Of a stretch of DNA of 35,401 nucleotides, positions 21,501 through 30,800 are shown in pieces. The notes under the pieces were generated by a model. That model did not search any database. It saw nothing but the letters and a program-made list of their open reading frames with translations, and was not told the origin of the DNA. Source of the DNA: RGIG9060 sp045645985 (GTDB taxonomy: Bacteria; Spirochaetota; Spirochaetia; Treponematales; Treponemataceae); the NCBI GenBank assembly GCA_045645985.1, contig JAZRJV010000002.1:1-35401 (forward strand), read 5' to 3'. Both the position numbers and the translations under genes were made by a program. Positions within the stretch are counted from its first letter, which is position 1. Each line of letters opens with the position of its first letter.

Positions 21501-21756
21501 AAGTTTAGGCTCCTTTGACGGATTGAATACAGCGTTCTTTGATGAATCTTTGGATTTAAATAATGACGGAAATAACGAGGGTGGATGGGAAACAATGTCT
21601 GCTCCACTTACCCATAGTGTTTCTAATAACAGAGCAAGTGTTGAAGTTCATCCAAATCCATCTTCAGCTTCTGCTTGGGGTGAATCAGCTCATGCTTACT
21701 TTAGTGGCGGTTATTATCGTGCAGCATATTACATAGGTAATGGTAGTGGGCACTAG
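12547..21756 (+). CDS. Giant Ig-repeat lipoprotein with C-terminal propeller-like domain, paralogue 1 (3,069 aa)
   Basis: ATG 12547 is preferred over the in-frame ATG 12535 because TGAGGT lies just before it and nothing precedes the earlier one. The leader ends in the lipobox L-F-M-T-C (Cys25), followed by DPGLGKAVDTQAPKV. The body has about 15 Ig-like or cadherin-like repeats, marked by D(N/T/S)xxP at nt about 12950, 14220, 14560, 15250, 15540, 15880, 16165, 16540, 16880, 17395, 17960 and 18310. Between 13250 and 14210 lies a non-Ig section shared with the paralogue (SGAPKL, YYRGYMT). A perfect EF-hand-type loop is at 18949-18984. An IPT/TIG-like segment (VDVVPYITDI) begins near 19856, and from 20299 seven blade-like repeats suggest a beta-propeller. 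Close paralogue of the next gene. Probably surface-exposed; ligand unknown. Confidence 0.88.
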   Translation: MFSKKTFAVARLVILSFISLLFMTCDPGLGKAVDTQAPKVAIKFPETKSVLKGGFVMKGTASDEVKVASCDVIFKDINSPKEYKFKANVSNDEFSIALNAPRADGTFEIPDGDYNVTVKVSDAYRNSTADVVYTIDNTAPTVLITSPNSYSESNWPNMYKTFSIKGEVYDATTISEVTVYIVDENGTILDDLVAEGTNTFSARFDNPFGEEKECFYYAVAKDAGGNVNTYCYHSSDIRKLLAESNKSEQQSQTKNTFPSINAIGYVDQGQENNLTDEIDSSVLLNVKIDNNKSEKKADSFPGFKYFAQDTAQVQWLNIKKGGASGIAIGTPVLGTIMPPTDQSALDYSSVTVWVASGIDGSSENFEPYSDNNKLECCTIADEETGDKQVKLKPVGESLSFQIDSHPGNDNNWKTGYYKAKIYFKTDSNIEGSDECIFQVTSGAPKLTEGNFAENEFSSYYRGYMTGKTVSESKNYLSGKSLTSDESSSVEMEWQKTGANIYGEKFDSPAYKNIPDSEGVYRIPIEIDTVSHENDGEYTYTITAAPNSTLSTVISRVVVIDTKNPVIVLNNLENNKVLDEKTYTVKGNIDDANGISQVEYQLFAGDTQVLANGNSVSGWVVIDGAKSSIELQLSNLTVGTSYTLKLRATDIAGNINGENDYTYTFTLDNVKPEISTTVSPLIMYDNDNNSETAEEETVNGTIKVNTKVSDSNKLKAVYYTFDSSLADNADWSGENKFTDSELSNGKIIEVDTTKYSDKTNLPLRIKAVDGAGNYTIKVLNPVINQESDRPMITPSNFSELNNIDEAGMTFSGGVNVYTKTNPNMIFTVSDDDLVKGYFVKINEGNYKNTPEAEVNLSQKIMSYSVKDLDYGRHTLTFKVVDQNYKNDAETPNSFVEQKFYVAIDDGQPQLTLNNANNQFVGERFEISGKVLDENGIECIHLQSKESSNIYSSLVLGNGLNDDGTFSYEFVVPSVKESIVITAIDKIGNSSSVDFNYLVDTEKPNVQVTTRTLAVNSDSPLTRVEGYAFDSESSQSDKSGIDQVRLKVGSSITGINDEESILATGSIDNNGQLTWDATLDLSGLANGTHNIYVVAFDNAGNMSDEDIVTVSIDADVPLVTHNYPNGDIGVKTESFIIEGFATDSSGIKTVTAKIQGQNNNLAGRYDKDTEHWEFTVPTTNDGSLVIVISAIDNCNKRSEDVSLTVKLDSKVPVVEFTNIDANGTSKQTGSAPYVTVSCSDETSGVNNFEYKFYYKPNNADDFELFSNSNASGAIDCSGSTSTNIRINMASRTSANGKGPFVDQLSETDGIWKLWYSVSDGANHTAEGWSPEFIVDRHAPTPTVNDVNDLIKQGDALTVSGTVVDDFGGTIDHVTVSVIHSSYNSDDLEKFKKTFSLNDGLVWNPSECVYNWTVTWDEDNSPFKYPDNYEIVITAYDVAENQYEIKKAVSCDNTAPKIIFTKPYSYSVDSVGKITVGTEVNSPIGSTSVNANIDEFKMNEIYYQIGGTAEVFAEGSEGTAGYKVTGVSVINGGIQDAEEDGVKEDPIPELKGFWKRLSDANNGFTADINTLTYFTEGKTKELLDNDDSNDKAIIQTLEVHLVAIDLAGNINYCAMPIKVDTDTDKPEVLVLSPKTVLENSDLVANVGGTTTLSGTVSDDNSVHSVWVNIELDGGNYVDGILKSRLDSDTFSVDYSNAEYGVSNPQSITIDEENKTFTLPQNDANYFKSKNKWYKVNLGENGKTTTTWNLMLNKDSEFDIAGNLQKYFETDVSLEETSLKIRVIALDEKQGDADLTKTKLSDIKEFTLRIDSGSPSIIINNIDKIPVEGSYIGGNIEYYLTFVDDGKITYWSVTAKGSKGEYEIASGSPMANTQNEVITLNTTEINDRCGNVITLKIYAEDNSKDASGQVENNKTSEETFKYTIDNSAPVASIAETIDGKEYLIATESVVGDTTGDHREIESRGNHLRIKSKSALLAGKISDEINGSGIDFVMLYFTKMENGTRYIYNAGINENNKTAITNKISLKDKNGVEQQIYFPLDSLKNVSRNNNCQSTTDYIIIDKAEGLLDNGSNGDRDGYDENIKANGEWMLSFDSTNLKDGVYDITYVVVDIAGNARFYTDSMFVQNHAPMINSVILATDVNADGSCDIDELNADGEAERFDTSDEIANTGFIVRNNVLKIKINVTGGTEPLKYFLKYRNSSGIEVTTNSSNEGYSTGIFTITDFPQDGNATYTVWVEDSVEAQLSLSSGTTEIGLILDNQDNVKPVTQLFELNTIEEESKNSNKSRGSLYTILDSDLNEIVQGHIEPRENSTYDNTDANDPDVSGTIILRGESYDDQRISSISLNLNGNIVDIANWENNKLVGKNGATIKDELGLSGHYVEWAYPWDTNSISSKNVNVTVITEDASANKNADKEYSSSDNIPRTEENKFSNLNWGYSKMTVDVVPYITDIKRNGGYMTKRTRSGSYPLLRGEVGNTVIGFNLTAGTIKLTIASDKNGSTTLATMESIETSGSNITFTVPKTAKDGYLHLTVNNIPSLNNTNERSLESNVEAKDATSKFWTDDRFIRVWQDTDRFGNNQKGDTGVILAQNPAYPAMAMDDGGKLYASYTNYSMHNVYYTTIYDAEKNSGGSSTAVFNGYDSPEETTIYVTGSGSGAQVNVAYMANYQSGGDYAKWTHHIDDAGGLHLYDPHLKTMNSTETNTESTFDYNVAGFRSHCMSRFELLYHDKQFQQFKNFRLTRATADIGKYIHTAYYDIDTMSIHYSNVSIKKSNNYSTHVGRQQFEASWVNIDGGYDEHDTQQMEGKPFKRADGTDWEIYSDGDYNITLGDSQFTDELSRSSATGEYVGIDVTPDKHYPVLAYYDPVNHVVKLARANAENPKRNMDYKDKGQSSCPNGADNWKVQRVITDASDPNYTTTNGNYVDMQIDDKGYVHVVFVNGRGELIYVKSTNKPNDGNTPYTFGKSVVIAENSPMNVDLTVRGETPYIGYLTSLGSFDGLNTAFFDESLDLNNDGNNEGGWETMSAPLTHSVSNNRASVEVHPNPSSASAWGESAHAYFSGGYYRAAYYIGNGSGH

Positions 21757-21808
21757 ATAGATTTTTATAAAAAGGAATGATAAAATCCTAACTTTGAGGA
21801 GAGTATGC

Positions 21809-21840
21809 TAAATTCCCAAAAAGTTAAATTTGGGGATTTA
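21809..21840 (+). promoter_or_regulatory. RNA hairpin in front of the second giant lipoprotein gene
   Basis: TAAATTCCCAAA (21809-21820) can pair with TTTGGGGATTTA (21829-21840): 12 pairs including one G-U, loop of 8. No T-run follows directly, so it is not a typical terminator. It sits between a first ribosome site/ATG (GAGGAG at 21797-21802, ATG 21805) and the real start at 21871 with GGGGGAG. It could stabilise the downstream mRNA or tune expression of the second paralogue. Confidence 0.45.
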
Positions 21841-21870
21841 GTTTGGATTTTATTAAATAAGGGGGAGAAA

Positions 21871-24800
21871 ATGTTAACAAAAAAAGGGTTTTCAATTTTT
21901 ACTAAAGTTTTGGCATTAGTAGGAATTTCATTTTTATTTTTGACTTGTGATCCAGGTCTTGGAAAGGCTGTTGATACACAAGCACCAAAGGTAGAAATTC
22001 AATTCCCTGCTACAAAAAGTGTTTTAAAAGGTGGCTTTACTGTAAAGGGTATTGCAAGTGACGAGGTAAAAGTTGAAAAATGTACTGTTACATTTAAAAG
22101 TATAAAAAATCCTGTTGAAAAATCGTTTACTGCAACTGTAGAAGGTGATAACTTCTCTGTTTCTATAAATCCACAAAGTGATGGTTTGCCTGATGGAGAT
22201 TACAATGTAACGGTAACAGTTTCTGATGCTTACAGAAACTCTAAGGCAGATGTAGTTTACACAATTGATAATACTGCTCCTACTGTTTTGATAACAAGTC
22301 CAAACTCCTACAGTGAATCAAACTGGCCTAATATGTATAGAACCTTTAATATTAAAGGTGAAGTATATGATGAAACAACTCTAGAATCTGTAACTGTTTA
22401 TTTAGTTGATGAATTTGGAGAAATCTTAAAAGAGCAAATTGCAGAAGGTACAAATACATTTACTGCAAATTTTGACAATCCTTTTTATGAAGAAAAAGAA
22501 TGTTTTTATTACGCTGTTGCAAAAGATGCAGGTGGAAATGTAAATACATATTGTTATCATAGTTCTGATATTCGAAAATTATTGGCAACTTCGGCTCAAC
22601 ACTCAGAAACACCATCTTTCCCTTCAATAAATTCTATCGGATATGTAGATCAAGGTAAAGAAAAAAACTTAACTGAATTAATTGATAAAGAACAACTTAA
22701 AAAAATAAAAATTGATAATAATAAGGCTGAAAAAAAAGCAGACAGTTTTCCTGGGTTAAAGTTTTTTGCACAAGATACTGCTCAGGTAAAATGGTTGAAT
22801 ATAAGTAAAGAAAATCCAGATAGTGTATCAGGTATTGCAATTGGCTCTCCTGTTTTAGGAACTATTATGCCACCAACTGATCAAAGTGCAATAGATTATT
22901 CTTCAATTTCAGTTTGGGTTGCAAAAAGTAAAGATGCAACTTCATCAAATTTTGAAGAATTTACTGATGATAATAAACTTGAAGTATGCGTTGTAAAAGA
23001 AGGTGAAGCAGGCGACAAGCAAGTAAAACTAACAGCAGTTGGTGAAAGTTTGAACTTTCAAATAGATTCTAATCCTGGAAATAATAATAACTGGGAAACA
23101 GGATATTATAAAGCAAAGATTTATTTTAAAACAGACTCAAATATTGAAGGCTCTGATGAGTGCCGATTTGAAGTAACTTCTGGAGCTCCAAAACTTTCAG
23201 AAGGAAATTTTGCAAAAGGAAAAGATTTTAGTTCATATTATCGTGGATATATGACAGCTAAAACTGTTCAAAACAATGAAGCTTTCTTAAGTGGAAAAGC
23301 TACATCAAGTGATGGAAGTAAACCAGTTGAATTAAAATATGATTGTGTTGGAACTAAAGATGTTGCACCTGGTAGAATTACTCCAGAATCTGATGGAACT
23401 TATAAAATTAACATTCAGATAAATGCAGAAACACACGAAAACGATGGAGAATATACTTATACTTTAACAGCTGCTCCAGAATCAACTTTGACAACTGTTA
23501 TTTCTCGTGTTGTAGTAATTGATACAACTAATCCAAGCGTTAGTTTTGGAAATATTTCTGATGGTGAAATTTTAGGAACAGATGATTTTACAGTAAAAGG
23601 AAGTATTGAAGACGCAAACGGTATTGAAAAAGTAGAATATTTACTTCAAGAAAATGGAGTGGGTAATACTTGGTCAGTAATTCCTAATGCAAAATCTTCG
23701 TTCAATTTTACTTTATCAAACTTAAAAGAAGATGTTGATTATACATTGAAGATAAGAGCAACTGATGTTGCAGGAAATATAAATGGCGATGATGATTACA
23801 AATGTAATTTCACTATCGACTTATCAAATCCAGTTGCAACAATAGATTCTCCAACTCCAGAAAGTGGTTCTTCAATCTATTTTACAAATGAAGTTCCTGT
23901 TTTCAGTGGAAAAGCAACTGATAACGAAAAAACTGCAGCAAAAATTGCAAAAGAAGCATCATTGAGTTATAGCAAAGATGGTGGCGCTTTTGTAAATCTT
24001 GAAAAAGGCACAGAAGCTGGTAAGTTTAATTGGAATCAGCAAAGTGGAACTTGGACTTGGAATCCAACAAATGCTCAGTTTAATGGAACAGGAAAATATG
24101 ATGTTAAACTTGTTGTAACAGATAATGCAAATAAAACAAGTGAAGATTCATTAACTGTATCTTTAGATGCTACAGTTCCAACAATAAAATTGACTCAAGT
24201 AAGTTCTTATGTAGAACGCTCAGATGTTCAAGATGATGATTCTGCATTCTATGTAAACGGAACTATTACAGTTAAATTTGATATTTCAGAAAATGATTAT
24301 ATTAAGAGTATTGAATGGTACAAACCAGATGGTTCTAAAGATAGTCAATCTTTGGGAACAAATGCTCAGCCAACTGTAACTGTAAATACAACTCAATTTG
24401 CAGATGGTGTAAAATTATCTGATTTCAAACTTGTTGTTACTGACAGAAGTGGAAATAAAGCAACATACACAGGAAATGAAACTGAATTAGTTGAATACGA
24501 AATAAATCAGGCATCAGACTTGCCATCAATTAGCATTGAGGGAATTGATCAATCTGTAAAAACAGAAAGTGAAATTACAGCAGACAAAAACTTATTCTCA
24601 ACAAGTAGTAAGTTAACAATTACTTTATCAGATGATGATGGTGTAAAAACTGCATCATATCAAATAGATTCTAACTCTGCTACTAATATTTCTTGCGGAA
24701 ATTTAAAAGAAAAGACAGAGCCATTATCATTTAGTAATTTAAGCGAAGGTCCTCACAAAATAACAGTAACTGTTAAAGATATTCACGGAAAATCAAATTC

Positions 24801-27800
24801 TATAACTGGAGTTTATTTTGGAATTGATAACGGTGCTCCTGTTCTAAATATCAATGGATATACAGGAACTGATATTGATGCTGGACATAAAACTTCAGAT
24901 TTTGAAATAACTGGAACTGCAACTGATAGTTACGCATTTGGAACTTTGGAAACAGATGATTCTAGCTTAAATATTCAAGGTCCTGATACAAATGGAAATT
25001 GGATTCTAGAAATCAATAAGCCAAATTCAAGTGAAAAGAAAACTATCAAATTTGTAGCAACTGATAAATTTTTAAGAACAACTGTAAAAAGTTTTACTTA
25101 TATTTTTGATTTGGATAAACCAAACTTAACTATAAATGAAGATTTCTCAGGTAAGTTCTTTAATCAAAATTATAATCTCACTTTGACAGGTGAATCTGAT
25201 GATTTAAATGGAGATATAGCATTACAGAGTGGATTGAAATATGTTCAGTACGGAATTGGAGCTGGTCATAATGCTGCTTCTGTAAATTCAGCAGGATGGC
25301 AAAATGCTATTGGTAAAGAAAACTGGACTATCACTTTAGATATGTCAAAATATTCTGACGGAGCTTATACTCTTTTTGTAAAATCAGAAGATTACAGCGG
25401 AAATGAATCAGCTGTACAAAAATTCAATATAACAGCAGACTCAAATGTGCCAATTTTAACAGAAGGTGGAAGTGCTGATGCAAGTGGTACAAGTTATGCT
25501 TCTGGAACTTTGAACTTACAAGGAACAGTTTCTGATTCTAACTTAGACACTATAACATACACATATTCTCTAAATGGAAATAATCAAGAAGTTGATGTTC
25601 CAATTTCTCCTGTAGGAAATTCAGCAGAAAAAACATGGAGCATAACAAAATCTGATTTAGGTGATGGAACTCATATTTTCAAAATTATTGCAACTGATAA
25701 AGCTGGAAATTCATCAGTAATAACAAGAAATATTATTATTGATAAAACTGCTCCAGAAATTACAACAAATGTATCTCCTCAGATTATGTACAATAATGGA
25801 AGTGGAGAAGAATTAACTGTAAATGGTGAAATCGATGTAAATATTAGAGTTGCTGAAACAAATAAATTGAAAGGTGTTTATTACACATTCAAAAATTCAG
25901 GAACACTTGCAGATAATGCGGATTGGTCAGCTGAATCTGCTTTTAATGAAACTGATATTGCAGTTGGAAAAACAATCAAAGTTGATACAACAAAATATTC
26001 AAATAAAACAAAACTCCCATTGAGAGTTAAGGCTATCGATGAAGCTGGAAATTATAAAATAGAAAATATAAATCCAGTAATAAATCAGGAATCAGATAAA
26101 CCTGGATTTGTTCCATCAAACTTTGTTGAATTAAATAATGAAAACGCAGCAGGTTGGAAAGCCGGAACTTCATACAATGTATTTAGTTCATCAAGTGGAA
26201 ATTTAATTTTTACACTTAGCGATGATGATTCTGTAAAAGAATACTTTGTAAAAGTTGATAATGGTGATTTTGTAAAAATTTCTGAAATAAATTCAACTCA
26301 GAAAATCGTTTCTTATTCTCTTGAGAATTTAATTAAGAATGGAAATTATGGTCGTCATACAATTACATTCAGAGTTAAAGATGTAAATTGTGCAGATAAT
26401 TTAAGTACACAAAATAATTTTGTGGAAAAAACATATTATATTGCAATAGATGATGGTCAGCCTTCTTTGATAATCAGTAATGCTAATAATCAATATGTAG
26501 GAAATAATTTTACAATTTCTGGAAGTGTAGAAGATGCAAATGGCGTAGAAAAAGTTACGATTGCACCTTTGTCAGGTTCTAGTTTTACTCCTATAGAAAT
26601 TACATCTTTTACTGACGGTAATGATGGCGATAAGATTTTTACTTATAATTTTGCTGTTCCAACTGAGCGAGTTCCATTGGTTATTACTGCAGTAGATTCT
26701 ATTGGAAACGAATCTGTAAAAGAATTAACTTATTTGGTTGATAACGAAGCTCCAATAATCAGTATTACAAGCGGTGATTCTGCCTATGTAGATGGAGATT
26801 ATCCTTCATTAAGAATTACAGGTATGGCAGAAGATGGTGATTTGTCTGATAGCAATAATAGTGGCATCGATCAAGTACGCATAAAAATTGAATCAGATAT
26901 TACGGGCGTAAATGATTCAGACAGTATTCTCGCTTTAGGAAAAATTGACGATGGAAATATGTCTTGGTCATCATCAATCGATTTTACAGGTAAATCAGCT
27001 GGAAGTTATACAGTTTATGTAAAAGCATTTGACCTTGCAGGAAATGAGTCAACTTCAAGTACTATTACTGTATATGTTGATACAGATAAACCAAAATTAA
27101 ATCACGGATATGTAGATAATTTTGTTGGAAATTACAAAGGAAATTTTGTTATTACAGGAACTGCTACAGATGCTAGTGGTGTTAAATCTGTAACCGCAAA
27201 AATTCAAGGTGCAACAAACAATTTAGTTGGAACTTATGCAGAAACATCTGATTCTTCAGAATCTATTTGGTCTTTCAATATTCCAGCTAATGTTGGTGAT
27301 GGTCAATTAACAATTCTTGTTACAGCGCTAGATGGATGTGGAAAAGATGTTCAAGAAACATTTACAGCTATTCTTGACACAGTTGCTCCAAGTGTAACAT
27401 TTACAGATATTTCAAATGATGATGATAACAATACAACAATTGAAACTTCAAAAACAACGGATAAACCTCGTGTTTCAGTTACTTACGCAGATTCAACTTC
27501 TGGTGTAAATGGTATTGATTATACATTCTATTATTATGATGCTGGAACTGGCAAATTTGAAGATTATTCTAAAATTGATGATAACGCAAAAGGTTCATTT
27601 GAAAGAAGTAAATCTTATTCTGGAACAGTTGTAATGCGTATGGCAGAAACTACAGGTGCAAAACAGCCTTTCATTTTTACAGATTCTGATACAGACGGAA
27701 TTTGGTATGTAAAAGTAAATATAAAAGATGCTGCAGGTAATATTGCAACTGTTGATTCTCCATATTTCTATGTTGACCAACATAAACCAGAATTGGAAGT

Positions 27801-30800
27801 AACTTCTCCATCTCAAAATGTAAATCTTAAAAAGCAAAATGATGCACTTGAGGTAACAGGAACTACATCGGATAGTTATGGTGGAGATATTGATAAAGTT
27901 GTTGTAAAAATTACTCACCCAAGTTATAACGCAAGTCAACAAGCTAACTTTACAAAGACATTTACAAGAGATGGAAGTAATGAAACTGAAATTCTTACAA
28001 AGAATGGCGAGTCTTATCAATTTACATACACATGGGATGGAGCAAATTCTCCATTTGTTTATCCTGATGTATATGAACTTTTAGTTTCAACTTATGATGT
28101 AGCAGGAAATGAGACTGTGCGAACACCTCAAAAAATTTCTTGTGATAATACAGCACCTACAATTACATTCTCTCGACCATATTCATATTCTGTGGATGCT
28201 TTTGGAAATGTAAATGAAGGTATCGTAGTAAATTCTCCAATCGGTGATACAAGTATTAAAGCCTTAGCTGATGACTATAGTATGGCTTCAATTTATTATC
28301 AGATTGGTGGAACTGTAGATATTGAAGCAATAGGTTCAATAGGTTCTAGTAATTACAAAATAACAAAACTTACTGTAGAAAATGGTGGTGTAGGAACTGA
28401 TACTTATGGAACTTCAGTTACTGATGTTAAATTAGATGGTGTAAATATTGCACTAGCTGGAAATTGGAATAAATTAACTTCTGCAAACTTAGACTTTGAT
28501 GTTGAGTACAATACATTAAATATGGTTAATGCAGGAAAAACTTATCACGCAGATGGTGATAAGGAAACAATTCAAACACTTGATGTTCACTTTGTTGCAG
28601 TTGATACAGCAGGTAATATAAACTACTGTAAATATCCTCTAAAAGTTGATACAGATACAGATAAACCTACATTGTTAATGCTTTCTCCAAAAACAATAAA
28701 TGATGTAGCAAATGTTGGTGGAACTGCTACAATTTCTGGAACTGTAAACGATGACAACGCTGTTCATAGTGTTTGGATGCAAGTAGAACTTGTAAACGGA
28801 ATTTATAATGCAGATGTTCTTTCTGGATTTACTGCTTTAACTTATGGTATTACTGAGCCTCAAGTTCTTGTAGAAGATATTGTTGATGGTAAACCAACAT
28901 ACTCAAGTGAAACTACAACTTCATATTTTGCTGATAGAACTAAATGGTACAAAGTAAATCTTGGGGCAGAAAATTCTACATCAACAACTTGGAATATGAT
29001 GCTTAACAAAAATGGAGAGTTTGATATTGCTAAATTGAAAGAAACTGGTAGTTTACCAAACAATGATGCTCTTAAACAAACTGAACTTTTAATAAAAGTA
29101 AAAGCATTAGATACAAAAGCAAATGATGGCTTGTCAATTTCTCCTGATGCAAAAGCTGGGGATTCAACAGAATTTAGATTGATAATTGACTCAGGAAGTC
29201 CTTCTATCATTTTCAATAATATTGCAGATTTCCCTGCAGAAGGTAGCTACATTGGTGGAAATATCACATTTGATTTAGAATTTAGCGACGACCAATCAAT
29301 TACAGAATGGAAATTAGAAGCTATTTCTACTGCAAGTGGAGATAATCGTTCTATGCTTATTGCATCTGATGAATACTCAGGTTCTTATGAAGATGGCTTA
29401 GGTAAAACTGTAAAACCAGTTGCTGACGGAAAATATGTAGGTTCAAATGGTATTATCACTGTTGATACTGCGGATATTTATGCTCAATGTGGAAACTTAA
29501 TTCAATTTAAGATTTCTGCAAAAGATAATAGTAAGGATCCTCAAAGCCAAACAGAATCTCCAAAAGAGTCTTACCTTACATTTAAGTATACAATAGATAA
29601 CTCTGCTCCTGATGCTTCTCTTGTTTCTACAATTGATTCAAAATCATATTACATTGATACTGAATCAGTAATTGGAGATAATGGTGCTCATCGTGAAACT
29701 ATTGCTCGTGGAAATCACTTAAGAATTATGAGTGACCAAGCAGCCTTTACAGGAAAAGTTTTTGATGAAGCAAACGGAAGTGGAATTGATTATGTAATGC
29801 TCTATTTTACAAAAGAAAATCGTATCTATGACCCAAGTAAAGCAGATTCTTCTTCTGTAATATCAAATCATTTGACAATGAAGGATAAAGATGGAAATTC
29901 TGTGTCACCTTTATCTCCTGTGGGAAATTTGAAAGATGTTGTTAGAACAAGTGGAACTTCAAATCCTTATATCGTAGTTGATAGAGCAGAAGGTATGTTA
30001 GACTCAGGTGCAAACGGTGACCTTGATGGATATGATGAAAACTTAAAAGCCAATGGAGATTGGGTTGTTTATATCAAATCAAGTAATTTACCTGATGGTA
30101 TTTATGATATTCACTATGTTGTTGTAGACTTTGCTGGAAATGCTCGTTATTACTCAGATACAATGCTTGTTCAAAATTATGCTCCAACAATAAATAGTAT
30201 TGTCCTTGCAACAGATATTGATGGTGATGGACAAGCATCAATTGGTAATGATGACAAAGGTGATGAATATCAGAAATTTGTTACAGGTGAATTTACTTCA
30301 ACATATTTTAATGTTCGTAATAGCAAATTAAAAATTAAGGTAAATGTTACTGGTGGAACGGGAACTCTTAAGTATTATTTGCGTTACAAAACTACAACTG
30401 GAGAAATAACAACTGACAAAAATAATTCTGGATATTCAACAGGTGAGTTTGAAGTTACAGATTTCTTAGGAGATAGCTCAACTCCTGTAGATTATGTTGT
30501 TTGGGTAGAAGACTCTGTAGAACAAAACCTTTCTCTTTCAAGTGGTGAAACAACAATTGATATGATTATGGACAATGAAGATGATGTTGCTCCAGTGGCT
30601 CAATTCTTTGAATTAAATACAATCGTTGAAGATTCTAAAACTGGAAACAAAGACAGAGGAAGTTTGTATAATGGAAGTGGACACATAGAACCTAGAGGAA
30701 ATTCTCCTTTTGGAAATACAGATGGTAAAGATCCTGATGTAAGTGGTACAATTATTCTTCGTGGTGAAGTTTTTGATAATCAACGTATTAATTACATTGC

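Noticed and set aside
21757..21804. A separate promoter between the two giant lipoprotein genes
   Set aside because: TAAAAT at 21781-21786 has no acceptable -35 at 16-18 bp; read-through from the operon promoter is the simpler reading.
27595..28020. Minus-strand open frame of 141 codons opposite the second giant lipoprotein gene
   Set aside because: Same reasons: composition of an antisense shadow, no start signals, no recognisable motif.
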